From an uncultured Clostridia bacterium (GTDB lineage: Bacteria > Bacillota > Clostridia > TANB77 > CAG-508): a stretch of DNA of 22,018 bases. Below are positions 15,005 through 22,018 of the stretch, piece after piece. Location of the stretch: contig CAQUBD010000027.1 of assembly GCA_948891265.1 (NCBI GenBank), positions 1 through 22,018 of the forward strand, given 5' to 3'. The first letter of the stretch is position 1, and each line of letters opens with the position of its first letter. Under the pieces are notes generated by a model. It worked only from the letters and a program-made list of their open reading frames with translations, was not told the origin of the DNA and ran no database searches. Made by a program: the position numbers and the translations under genes.

Positions 15005-15661
15005 ATGAGATTTAGAATAGACTTAAAAATATTTATCTTTATGATATTATTTTATTTTACAAAGCAAATAGAATTATATGCATTTATAATGATTTTTGCA
15101 TTAATACATGAATTAGGACATTTAATAGTAGGGCTACTAATGGGAATGAAGCCAGAAAAGATTGAATTAATGCCATTTGGAGTAACAATATCATTTAAAA
15201 TAAATGTAAAAGAATATAATAGGAAAATAAAAAAAGGAAATACTTTTGAAATTAAAAAAATTATTGTTGCTCTGGCTGGTCCAATTACAAATTTTATAAT
15301 AATTTTAGTCACATGTAATTTAAATTTAGAAATAATAAAAAGTCTTATAATCATATATACAAATTTTTTAATAATGGTATTTAATTTGTTACCAATTTAC
15401 CCGCTAGATGGAGGCAGAATATTAAAAGGAATTTTACATATAAACTTTGGAAAGATAAAATCAGAAAAATATATAAATAACATATCAAAAATAACACTAA
15501 TAATTATTATGGCTATATCAAGTATACTAATATTATATATAAAAAATATATCAATCTTTTTAATAGATGTATACTTATGTTATTTAGTAATAAAAGAAGA
15601 TATAAAATATAAGAATATAAAAAGCATTTATGAAAAAGTACTTGAAAATACTACAATTTAA
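15005..15661 (+). CDS. spoIVFB: M50 intramembrane metalloprotease, SpoIVFB-like
   Basis: A site-2-protease-family intramembrane peptidase of 218 residues. The zinc motif HELGH (35-39) lies in the second membrane segment, PFGVTISF (57-64) is the SpoIVFB-type strand after it, and NLLPIYPLDGGR (127-138) supplies the third ligand Asp135; about five or six membrane segments are predicted. In Bacillus SpoIVFB cleaves pro-sigma-K in the mother cell during sporulation. Starting 16 bases after the M23 gene with AGAGGAAAG before the ATG, it is clearly in the same operon. The CBS domain found at the C-terminus of Bacillus SpoIVFB is missing, and only about 25 residues follow the last helix. Substrate is inferred. 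Confidence 0.88.
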   Translation: MRFRIDLKIFIFMILFYFTKQIELYAFIMIFALIHELGHLIVGLLMGMKPEKIELMPFGVTISFKINVKEYNRKIKKGNTFEIKKIIVALAGPITNFIIILVTCNLNLEIIKSLIIIYTNFLIMVFNLLPIYPLDGGRILKGILHINFGKIKSEKYINNISKITLIIIMAISSILILYIKNISIFLIDVYLCYLVIKEDIKYKNIKSIYEKVLENTTI

Positions 15662-15700
15662 TAGTAAACTATACTAAAGAAAACAAGGAGAATTCTAAAG

Positions 15701-17524
15701 ATGAAATATATATTAAAACGAGAAAAAGGTGTTACTATGATTGCATTAGTAATAACAGTCATAATTCTAATAACATTAACAAATATGTTAATATATAATA
15801 CAAAAGATAGTATTTATATAAATAAATTAACAGATTTATATAATGACATAGATTTATTAAGAGAAAAGGTTTCTGCATATTACAATGAATATGGAAAGAT
15901 ACCAGCAGAAATAAAATATACCAATATAAGTCAGTTGACAAATGTAATTAGCAAGAAAAATGATATAGGTGATTTTTTAGTTATTGATTTAGAGGCAATT
16001 AAAGGTATAACATTAAAATATGGTAAAGATTATCAAAAAATAAAGAACGATGAGCAAAATGCAAATAATTATAAAGATGTCTATATTATAAATGAAAACA
16101 GTCATAATATATTTTATGTGCAAGGAATAAATATAAAAGAAGATAATATAGAAAAAATTTATTATACAGATTATACAGAACCTGATGAAACAACAATTGA
16201 TTTAAGATATATAGATGGAATTTTAATACCAGAAGGATACTATTATTATGGAAAAGAAAAAGATAATTTAGGAAATGAAAGTATAGTAATAAAAGGTTCT
16301 GATAACGAAAATGAATATATATGGCAAAAGCAAATATCTATAATAGAAACATTACCAGACTCTATACAATTATTAGAAGAACAATCAGAAGAGGAATTTA
16401 TAAAAAGTGTAAATTGCTATAATGGATATTTTAGAAATAAAAGTCAAACAACAAATGTACAAGTTATTTATTTAAGAGTAGATGAAGATAAATGGTCTGA
16501 AGTATATACAAAAGACTGTGAATATACAGATAGAAATATGGATGTAGCGTACATTCCAAAAGGATTTAGAGTAAGTATGGCTCAAACAATGAATACAATT
16601 TCAAATGGACTGGTAGCAAAAGATGAACATGATAATGAATGGGTATGGATAGAAGTTCCTAAAACAGTATTTATAACTGCTCAAAATAGTGAAGATTATA
16701 ATAATATAAAAAAAGATCTGACTAATTATGCAAAAGATTATAGAAATGGAGACGGCAGACAGTCATTAAATTGGGATGATCAATTTTATGATGGATGTGG
16801 GATAGTAAATCAAGAAAAATATATGGAATTGTATAATCAAATGTTATCAAGTATTTATTCAAAAAAAGGATTTTGGATATCAAGATATGAAATAGGAGAT
16901 AGCACATCTACAGAGAAAAATATAACAAGGACAAGCAGTAGTGGAATTACAGGAATAGCTGTAAGTAAGCCAAATCAAATTCCATACAATTATATTACAT
17001 GTGCACAAGCACAAGAAATTGCAAATACAATTGGACCAAATAGTAATTTAATATTTGGAATACAATGGGATTTGGTATGTAAATTTATAGAAGATAACTC
17101 TATTTTAAGGCAACAGGATATAAATACAGATAGTACAGGTTGGGGAAATTACTTAAATAGTAGTTTAACATTAAATAGAGGAAAGTATAATATAGATCCA
17201 AGTAATTCAGTAAATAAATGGATAGTATTTAGTCAAGATACAGAAAATCATGTAGTGTTAAATAAGACATTAAATAATGAAACATATAGCCAACTACTAA
17301 CGACAGGAGCGTCAGAAGAAACAAAAGTAATGAATATATATGATTTTGCAGGGAACTTATGGGAGTTTACACTAGAACATGCAACATCACTTGTTAATTA
17401 TAAATCTTCTTGTAGAGGTGGTATATATTACTCAAAAGGTAATAATTATTCTGCTTCAGCACGTGCATATGAAAGTGATACTAACGGATACTATTATATT
17501 GGATTCCGTGCGACAGTTTATTAA
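15701..17524 (+). CDS. prepilin-like protein with C-terminal FGE/C-type-lectin-like domain
   Basis: A 607-residue surface protein. The N-terminus REKGVTMIALVITVIILITL is a class-III-signal-like sequence: cleavage would fall after Gly10, followed by a hydrophobic helix; the usual Glu5 of pilins is replaced by Ala, as in many clostridial pseudopilin-like proteins. A middle part (about 40-375) has no clear domain. From about 388 (GFWISRYEIG) to the end it resembles the formylglycine-generating-enzyme/SUMF1-type C-type-lectin fold: AGNLWEFTLE (549-558), CRGGIYY (570-576), SARAYES and a final YYIGFRATVY. Such domains are usually binders rather than enzymes here, and are typical targets of diversity-generating retroelements, though no reverse transcriptase or template repeat is in the window. 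AAGGAG precedes the ATG. Between spoIVFB and minD it looks like an intruder into a conserved order. Confidence 0.8.
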   Translation: MKYILKREKGVTMIALVITVIILITLTNMLIYNTKDSIYINKLTDLYNDIDLLREKVSAYYNEYGKIPAEIKYTNISQLTNVISKKNDIGDFLVIDLEAIKGITLKYGKDYQKIKNDEQNANNYKDVYIINENSHNIFYVQGINIKEDNIEKIYYTDYTEPDETTIDLRYIDGILIPEGYYYYGKEKDNLGNESIVIKGSDNENEYIWQKQISIIETLPDSIQLLEEQSEEEFIKSVNCYNGYFRNKSQTTNVQVIYLRVDEDKWSEVYTKDCEYTDRNMDVAYIPKGFRVSMAQTMNTISNGLVAKDEHDNEWVWIEVPKTVFITAQNSEDYNNIKKDLTNYAKDYRNGDGRQSLNWDDQFYDGCGIVNQEKYMELYNQMLSSIYSKKGFWISRYEIGDSTSTEKNITRTSSSGITGIAVSKPNQIPYNYITCAQAQEIANTIGPNSNLIFGIQWDLVCKFIEDNSILRQQDINTDSTGWGNYLNSSLTLNRGKYNIDPSNSVNKWIVFSQDTENHVVLNKTLNNETYSQLLTTGASEETKVMNIYDFAGNLWEFTLEHATSLVNYKSSCRGGIYYSKGNNYSASARAYESDTNGYYYIGFRATVY

Positions 17525-17525
17525 A

Positions 17526-17788
17526 TTAGAACAACTTATTACCGACACTTTTTAAAATATAAATTAAAAATTTTTATAATAATATTTATATTCATTTTTC
17601 ATTTCATTCCTCGGTTCAATACGAGTTCTAAAAAGATTTAAAATTGCATGTATGAGCCTCTCCGACTTTGCGCACCCTCATACATGCAATTTAATATCTT
17701 TTAAGACCCTCTCCAATCACATTCGTCATTACATTCAAAAGGAATATAAATATTATTATAAAAACTGTCGGGTAATAAGTTAGAACAA
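17526..17788. mobile_element. 245-bp MITE with 9-bp target-site duplication
   Basis: TTAGAACAA occurs directly at 17526-17534 and 17780-17788. Between them the element starts CTTATTACCGACA (17535-17547) and ends TGTCGGGTAATAAG (17766-17779), inverted repeats with a single one-base gap that abut the duplications exactly. Inside, a perfect 23-bp inverted repeat (17571-17593 with 17742-17764) encloses a central perfect 16-bp hairpin (17641-17656 with 17677-17692, 20-base loop CCTCTCC-N8-GCACC). There is no coding capacity. It inserted 1 base after the stop codon of the prepilin-like gene. It accounts for nearly half of the 610-base gene-free stretch before minD. Confidence 0.88.
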
Positions 17789-17802
17789 TATAAGATTAGT
17801 AG

Positions 17803-17839
17803 AAAAGAGAGATTTTGAAATTTCAAAATTCTCTCTTTT
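17803..17839. terminator. strong hairpin terminator after the MITE
   Basis: AAAAGAGAGATTTTGAAA (17803-17820) pairs with 17821-17839 with a single bulged base and runs into TTTTATG. It would terminate transcription from the prepilin-like gene, and from the other strand. Confidence 0.75.
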
Positions 17840-17880
17840 ATGTTTAAAACAAATTAATATATTTTTATGATGTTAGGTAG

Positions 17881-17934
17881 TTATTCAATACAAAGTACTA
17901 CACGAAAATCAATGTAATAATCTCCATTATCATA
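17881..17934 (-). pseudogene. C-terminal remnant of a second FGE/lectin-like protein, minus strand
   Basis: The minus strand reads YDNGDYYIDFRVVLCIE and a stop. The last residues of the prepilin-like protein on the plus strand are TNGYYYIGFRATVY, so NG-x-YYI-x-FR-V is shared. At DNA level the two differ mostly at third positions, as expected for an old paralogue rather than a duplication by the MITE. Nothing recognisable continues upstream of about 17960, so only the 3' tip of a once-present gene survives. Confidence 0.5.
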
Positions 17935-18002
17935 GAAGAGATATAATAAATAATTATTTAAGATCCTTGATATTTTAACAATTTTGTTATTTTATTATTA
18001 TA

Positions 18003-18031
18003 TGTTACGGAATTGTAACAAAATTTGTAAT
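18003..18031 (+). promoter_or_regulatory. WalR-like direct repeats upstream of minD
   Basis: TGTTAC (18003-18008), TGTAAC (18014-18019) and TGTAAT (18026-18031) are spaced by 5 and 6 bases. The first two exactly fit the published WalR/YycF consensus TGTWAH-N5-TGTWAH. The first pair also makes the palindrome TGTTAC-N6-GTAACA, so a dimeric repressor operator is the alternative. The sites end 27 bases before the minD -35 box. Confidence 0.4.
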
Positions 18032-18058
18032 ATTTTTGAAATATTACTATGAAAATAA

Positions 18059-18087
18059 TTGACTTTTTGCTAGTTTCGTTGTATTAT
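18059..18087 (+). promoter_or_regulatory. predicted minD promoter
   Basis: TTGACT (18059-18064) and TATTAT (18082-18087) are 17 bases apart; TATAAT at 18085-18090 gives a 20-base spacer and is less likely. AAGGAGG follows before the ATG at 18135. Confidence 0.6.
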
Positions 18088-18134
18088 AATACATATAAAA
18101 ATAGGGTATTTTTAAAATCCTAAGGAGGAAAGAT

Positions 18135-18926
18135 ATGGGAGAAGTAATAGTTATAACATCAGGTAAAGGTGGAGTAGGAAAAACAACAACAACAGCAAAT
18201 TTAGGTTCAAGTTTGGCAGTAGAAGGAAAAAAAGTATGTTTAATAGATACTGATATAGGGCTAAGAAATTTAGACGTTGTAATGGGATTAGAAAATAGAA
18301 TTGTATATGACATAGTAGATGTTGTAGAAGAAAAATGTAAATTAAGACAAGCCTTAATAAAGGATAAAAGATTTAAAGAACTATACCTACTACCAGCTGC
18401 TCAAACAAGAGATAAAAGTGCAGTAAATGAAGAACAAATGAAAGAACTAACAGAAAAATTAAAAGAAGAATTTGACTATATACTTATAGACTGTCCTGCA
18501 GGGATAGAACAAGGATTTAAAAATGCTATAGCAGGAGCAGATCGTGCAATAGTAGTAACAACTGCTGAAATATCAGCAATAAGAGATGCTGATAGAATAA
18601 TTGGACTATTAGAGTCATCAGAAATAAAAAATCCAGAACTAGTAATAAACAGAATAAGACCTAATATGGTAAGAAAAGGCGAAATGATGGATGTAGATGA
18701 TATAGTAGATTTATTATCAATAGATTTAGTAGGGGTTGTTCCAGATGATGAATATATAATAACACAAACAAATAAAGGAGAGCCAGTAATACAGAATAAA
18801 AAGGCCCCATCTGGTAAAGCATATATAGAAATAGCAAAAAGAGTATTAGGTGAAAAAATAGAAGTAACAATACCTGGAAGAAAGCAGGGATTTTTTGAAA
18901 AATTAAAAAATTTATTTAGGAAATAG
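18135..18926 (+). CDS. minD: septum-site determining ATPase MinD
   Basis: MinD is a membrane-associated ParA/Mrp-type ATPase that recruits MinC and is cycled by MinE to place the division septum at mid-cell. The 263 residues include the deviant Walker A motif SGKGGVGKTT (9-18), the switch DTDIGLRNLDVVMGLENR (38-55), YILIDCPAGIE (about 115-125) and the C-terminal amphipathic membrane-targeting helix GFFEKLKNLFRK (252-263). Full length and intact. AAGGAGG lies 7 bases before the ATG. minE follows after 67 bases. The minC gene that normally precedes minD is not in this window. Confidence 0.98.
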   Translation: MGEVIVITSGKGGVGKTTTTANLGSSLAVEGKKVCLIDTDIGLRNLDVVMGLENRIVYDIVDVVEEKCKLRQALIKDKRFKELYLLPAAQTRDKSAVNEEQMKELTEKLKEEFDYILIDCPAGIEQGFKNAIAGADRAIVVTTAEISAIRDADRIIGLLESSEIKNPELVINRIRPNMVRKGEMMDVDDIVDLLSIDLVGVVPDDEYIITQTNKGEPVIQNKKAPSGKAYIEIAKRVLGEKIEVTIPGRKQGFFEKLKNLFRK

Positions 18927-18993
18927 ATAAAGATAGATAAGGTTAGTTATGTGATAAAGTGTTATCCATTAGCAATTGGAGGGATAGGAAAGA

Positions 18994-19608
18994 ATGTTTG
19001 AAAATATAATAAAAGTCTTCAGAAATATAAGCAAAAAAGAAGGAAAGAAACAAACACAGGAGAATTCAAAAGATGCAGCAAAGGAAAGATTACATTTAGT
19101 ACTAATGCAAGATAGAGCAAATGTATCTGCAGACTTTCTAGAGCTTATGAAACAAGAAATAATTGATGTAATAAAAAAATATATAGAAATTGATGAAAAA
19201 GAAATTGATGTAAGGCTAACAAATAAGGAAAATGAAGATGGAACACATGGAGCTCCAGCTCTATATGCTAATATTCCTATTCTTAATATAAAAAATGAAA
19301 CAAGAAAAGTAAATAAAAAAGAAGAAAAACAAGAAAACAGAGTAGAAGATATAAAAGAGGAAAATATAAATAAGAAAGAAGATATAGTAAATAAAGAAAG
19401 TGAATGTATAGAAAAAAAAGGAAAAGATAAAGATTCTCAAAATATAGAAAATGAAGATGATGATAAAGAAGCAAAAGAAAATGAACAGAAGGATAATGAT
19501 AAACAGATAGAAAATCCAAAAGGTGAAAATAAAGAAGAAGTAGATAGAAAAAATGAAGAAGAGATAACTGATAATGAGCAAAATGAAAATGGAGCAAATG
19601 AAAAGTAA
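18994..19608 (+). CDS. minE: MinE with a long charged C-terminal extension
   Basis: MinE stimulates MinD ATPase and drives its release from the membrane. The N-terminal part has the family pattern: an amphipathic start FENIIKVFRNI, then DAAKERLHLVLMQDRANVS (27-45; the anti-MinCD strand) and the topological-specificity part FLELMKQEIIDVIKKYIEIDEKEIDVRL (48-75). MinE is normally about 85-100 residues; this one has 204. From about residue 103 the chain is almost only Lys, Glu, Asp, Asn and Gln, probably disordered or coiled coil, with no interruption of the frame. GGAGGGATAGGAAAG lies before the ATG. The tail could be a lineage-specific feature; its role is unknown. Confidence 0.92.
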   Translation: MFENIIKVFRNISKKEGKKQTQENSKDAAKERLHLVLMQDRANVSADFLELMKQEIIDVIKKYIEIDEKEIDVRLTNKENEDGTHGAPALYANIPILNIKNETRKVNKKEEKQENRVEDIKEENINKKEDIVNKESECIEKKGKDKDSQNIENEDDDKEAKENEQKDNDKQIENPKGENKEEVDRKNEEEITDNEQNENGANEK

Positions 19609-19662
19609 GAAGTATGAATATATTAAATCAGAAATTATAATAAAAAGAAAAAGAGTGATTTA

Positions 19663-20770
19663 ATGAGAAAAAGAGAATTAAAAAATATGGAATGGGGACT
19701 GTTAATAGTTGCTATAATCTTATCAATAATAGGATTAGTTGCACTATTTTCAGCTACTCAGGAAACAAACTATGATGAATTTAAAAAACAAATAGTATGG
19801 ATATTGGCAAGTATAATAATAATGGTAATAGTAATGCTAATAAATTATGAAATGTTAGTTAAGCTATCACCAATTTTTTATGGAGTATTTATTTTATTAT
19901 TAATAGCAGTATTATTTACAGAACCTATAAATGGAGCAACAAGTTGGTTTAATATTGGTTCATTTTCATTTCAACCATCTGAATTTGCAAAACCAGTAGT
20001 AATATTATTTTTAGCATTTATAATATCAAAAGTACAAGAAAGATATATAGAAGATATAAATAAGCCAACAAGATTACTAATTATATTTGTAGCATTGGCA
20101 CTACCATTATTACTAATAATAAAACAACCAGATTATGGGACTGCAATGGCATTTTGTATAGCTACTTGTATAATGTTATTTACATCAGGTATTGATAAGA
20201 AATATATAATAGGAGCAGTATTAGTAGTTGCTATAATGATACCTGTAGTATACAATTTTATATTACCCGAACATGCAAAGAAAAGAATAGACATATTTTT
20301 GAATCCTGAAACAGACCCACGTGGAAGTGGTTATAATATAATTCAATCAAAACTAGCTATAGGAGCGGGACAATTAACAGGAATGGGACTATTAAAAGGT
20401 AATCAAACACAATTAGGATATTTATATCCTAAAACAACAGATTTTATATATTCAGTAATTAGTGAAGAAATGGGCTTTATAATTGGAGGAACCATTGTAG
20501 TATTATATGTATTTCTGGTAACAAAGGCAATATATATAGCTAAAACATCTAAAGATATAACTCGGTTCACTAGTAGCATCAGGAATAGCAGGAATATTTT
20601 TATTTCATATGACAGAAAATATAGGAATGGTAATGGGATTATTGCCAATCACAGGAGTACCGCTATTGTTTGTAAGTTATGGAGGGAGCTCACTTATAAC
20701 AAGTTATATATTAATAGGAATATTGCTAAATATTAGTAGTAAAAGGCAAAAAACGATATTTGTGAAATAA
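19663..20770 (+). pseudogene. rodA: RodA-type SEDS glycosyltransferase, frameshifted near the C-terminus
   Basis: RodA/FtsW/SpoVE proteins polymerise peptidoglycan glycan strands in the membrane. Residues 1 to about 298 are normal: SWFNIGSFSFQPSEFAKP, IKQPDYGTA, then FLNPETDPRGSGYNIIQSKL and TDFIYSVISEEMGFI, with RodA-type rather than FtsW-type wording. At 20551-20563 the frame changes: the frame in use ends in nonsense at 20736, whereas from GGT at 20564 the +1 frame reads GSLVASGIAGIFLFHMTENI, LLPITGVPLLFVSYGGSSLI and ILLNISSKRQKTIFVK, stopping at 20770. A one-base insertion or two-base deletion explains it. All else is intact, so either the break is very recent or it is a sequencing/assembly error. 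It follows minE by 54 bases. Confidence 0.9.
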
Positions 20771-20856
20771 TGTCAATTTGGGACAGATATTGAATAGAGT
20801 TAATAATTATTATGGTATATAAGAAAATTGATCTTGATATTTCGTTGGAGGAATAA

Positions 20857-21825
20857 ATGTATTTAAAGAAACTGAAAATAGGAAATGTAGAATTAGAAAA
20901 TAATTTAATATTAGCTCCAATGGCAGGCGTAACAGACCTGCCTTTTCGCAAGATATGTAAAGAATTTAGGCCTGGACTTGTATGCACAGAAATGGTAAGT
21001 AGTAAAGCTATTTTCTATGGTGACTCAAAAACAAAATTACTAATGAATACAAATGGAGAAAAAAGACCTATAAGTATGCAAATATTTGGTAGTGATGAAG
21101 AAACAATGGGATATGCTGCAGAATATGTAAGTAAACTAGCAGATATAGTTGATATAAATATGGGATGTCCAGCACCAAAAGTAGTTAAAAACGGAGATGG
21201 AAGTAAATTACTTTTAAATATTGAAAAAGCAGAAAAAGTTATAAGATCAGTAGTAAAAAATTCAGGAAAGCCTGTAACATTAAAGTTAAGAAAAGGTTGG
21301 GATTTAAATAATATCGTGGCTGTAGAATTTGCGCAAATGGCGGAAAGAGCAGGAATATCTGCAATTACAATTCATGGAAGAACAAGAACTGAAATGTATT
21401 CAGGAAAGGCAGATTTAGATATAATAAGAAAGGTAAAAGAAAGTGTAAAAATTCCTGTAATAGGGAATGGAGATATAATAGACGAAGAGTCAGCTACTTC
21501 AATGTTTGAATATACTGGTGTAGATGGAATTATGATAGGAAGAGGAACTTTTGGAAATCCATGGATTTTTGAGAGAATAAGACATTTTTTAGAGACAGGA
21601 GAAAAATTACCAGAAATACCACTACAGGAAAAATTAAGAGTTATAAAAAATCATATTGAGTTGGAATTACAAGAAAAACCAGAAATAACTGCAATAAGAG
21701 AAATGAGAAAGCATATTGCATGGTATACTAAAAATATGCCAAATTCAAGTGACTTTAGAAATGAAATAAATAAGATAGAGGATAAAGATAAATTAGTTGA
21801 AAAATTGATTGAATTTTATAAATAA
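20857..21825 (+). CDS. dusB: tRNA-dihydrouridine synthase, DusB type
   Basis: An FMN-dependent enzyme that reduces uridines in the tRNA D-loop to dihydrouridine. The 322-residue TIM-barrel has LAPMAGVTDLPFR (19-31), DINMGCPAPKVV with catalytic Cys104 (99-110), AITIHGRTR (about 177-185), PVIGNGDI and GIMIGRGTFGNPWIF, followed by the helical tRNA-binding domain. Length and motifs fit DusB/YacF of Firmicutes. TTGGAGG lies 8 bases before the ATG. It is 86 bases after the corrected end of rodA. Confidence 0.96.
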   Translation: MYLKKLKIGNVELENNLILAPMAGVTDLPFRKICKEFRPGLVCTEMVSSKAIFYGDSKTKLLMNTNGEKRPISMQIFGSDEETMGYAAEYVSKLADIVDINMGCPAPKVVKNGDGSKLLLNIEKAEKVIRSVVKNSGKPVTLKLRKGWDLNNIVAVEFAQMAERAGISAITIHGRTRTEMYSGKADLDIIRKVKESVKIPVIGNGDIIDEESATSMFEYTGVDGIMIGRGTFGNPWIFERIRHFLETGEKLPEIPLQEKLRVIKNHIELELQEKPEITAIREMRKHIAWYTKNMPNSSDFRNEINKIEDKDKLVEKLIEFYK

Positions 21826-21828
21826 TTA

Positions 21829-22016
21829 AAAATAAAATATTATAAAGTTTTCAAAAATGCTCGTTCAAGCTAAATTTCAAAGAAAGTCTAAATAAATTTT
21901 ATGGCACTCTTTCACTTAAGCGTTGCTTCGCGAACATTTTCCATAAAATTTATTAAGATTTTTTAATTCAATTTACTTTCAATGCGCTTTTTTCAAATTT
22001 TATAATATTTTATTTT
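21829..22016 (+). repeat. 188-bp imperfect palindrome downstream of dusB
   Basis: AAAATAAAATATTATAAA (21829-21846) is exactly repeated in inverse at 21999-22016. Further in, patches such as CAAAAATGC/GCGCTTTTTTC and TAAATT/AATTTA also pair. At the centre AATAAATTTTATGG (21891-21904) and CCATAAAATTTATT (21941-21954) form a perfect 14-bp stem around a 36-base loop carrying CACTCTTTCAC and GCGAACATTTT. The architecture resembles the other nested palindromes, especially the 13185-13387 unit. The right end is 2 bases from the window edge, so terminal repeats or duplications cannot be judged. Confidence 0.65.
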
Positions 22017-22018
22017 AG

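Noticed and set aside
17400..17520. Diversity-generating retroelement with the prepilin-like protein as target
   Set aside because: The lectin-like C-terminus fits, but there is no reverse transcriptase, no Avd-like gene and no template repeat in the window; the only related sequence (17881-17934) differs mostly at codon third positions and not at adenines.
19261..19597. Two minus-strand frames of about 105 codons opposite the minE tail
   Set aside because: They consist almost only of Phe, Leu, Ile and Tyr, the expected antisense of a Lys/Glu-rich tail, and have no start signals.
20551..20563. Programmed ribosomal frameshift in rodA
   Set aside because: No slippery heptamer, stop codon or downstream pseudoknot is apparent, and a +1-type product is not known for SEDS proteins.
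1..22018. tRNA or rRNA genes
   Set aside because: No GC-rich cloverleaf-like segment or conserved rRNA stretch was seen in any intergenic region; this was judged by eye and not by a covariance search.

Overview
The window is very AT-rich DNA (roughly 70% A+T by eye) with strong AGGAGG-type ribosome binding sites, TTGACA/TATAAT-type promoters, frequent TTG starts and short intergenic gaps. The gene set (AcpS, TatD, HtpX/LemA, a YabE-like 3D-domain protein, a SpoIVFA/SpoIVFB-like pair, MinD/MinE, RodA, DusB) points to a low-GC Firmicute of class Clostridia, probably an endospore former and possibly an uncultured gut lineage. That placement is inference from gene content; there is no rRNA here.

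Layout. Bases 1-2258 hold the tail of an unknown gene followed by a tightly packed run: a uracil-DNA-glycosylase-superfamily protein, a RhuM-family protein and a flavodoxin. Bases 2285-2401 carry a minus-strand coding remnant. At 2526-4049 is a membrane-anchored WG-repeat protein, followed by two hairpins, then acpS and tatD. Converging on tatD is the minus-strand lemA-htpX pair. A YabE-like DUF348/G5/3D protein is read divergently from lemA from a consensus promoter. An unrecognised small membrane protein, exonuclease III, an AI-2E-family (PerM-like) transporter, an unknown 248-residue protein and, on the minus strand, a COG2426 small-exporter-family protein follow.

Bases 12824-13473 are a non-coding 650-bp insertion with terminal inverted repeats and a 9-bp direct repeat at its edges; inside it lie two palindromic repeat units in opposite orientation. 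From 13592 a morphogenesis/sporulation cluster begins: a tail-anchored small protein, an M23 peptidase (SpoIVFA-like), an M50 peptidase (SpoIVFB-like), a prepilin-like protein with an FGE/C-type-lectin-like C-terminus, a 245-bp MITE with 9-bp target-site duplication, then minD, minE with a long charged tail, a frameshifted rodA and dusB. The last 190 bases are another large imperfect palindrome.

How things fit. LemA/HtpX is membrane quality control. The YabE-like protein, M23 peptidase, MinDE and RodA all serve cell-wall synthesis, division-site choice and sporulation. A triple TGTWAH-type site upstream of minD suggests, but does not prove, WalR control.

The most notable non-gene signal is a dispersed family of nested-palindrome repeats (about 9009-9070, 12963-13141, 13185-13387, 17535-17779, 21829-22016). 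Two of them share a 16-bp stem plus 20-base loop with three fully compensatory base-pair changes, which argues that the folded form matters. Other points of interest are the rodA frameshift, the unusual MinE tail, and a decayed second FGE-like C-terminus lying antisense between the MITE and minD.
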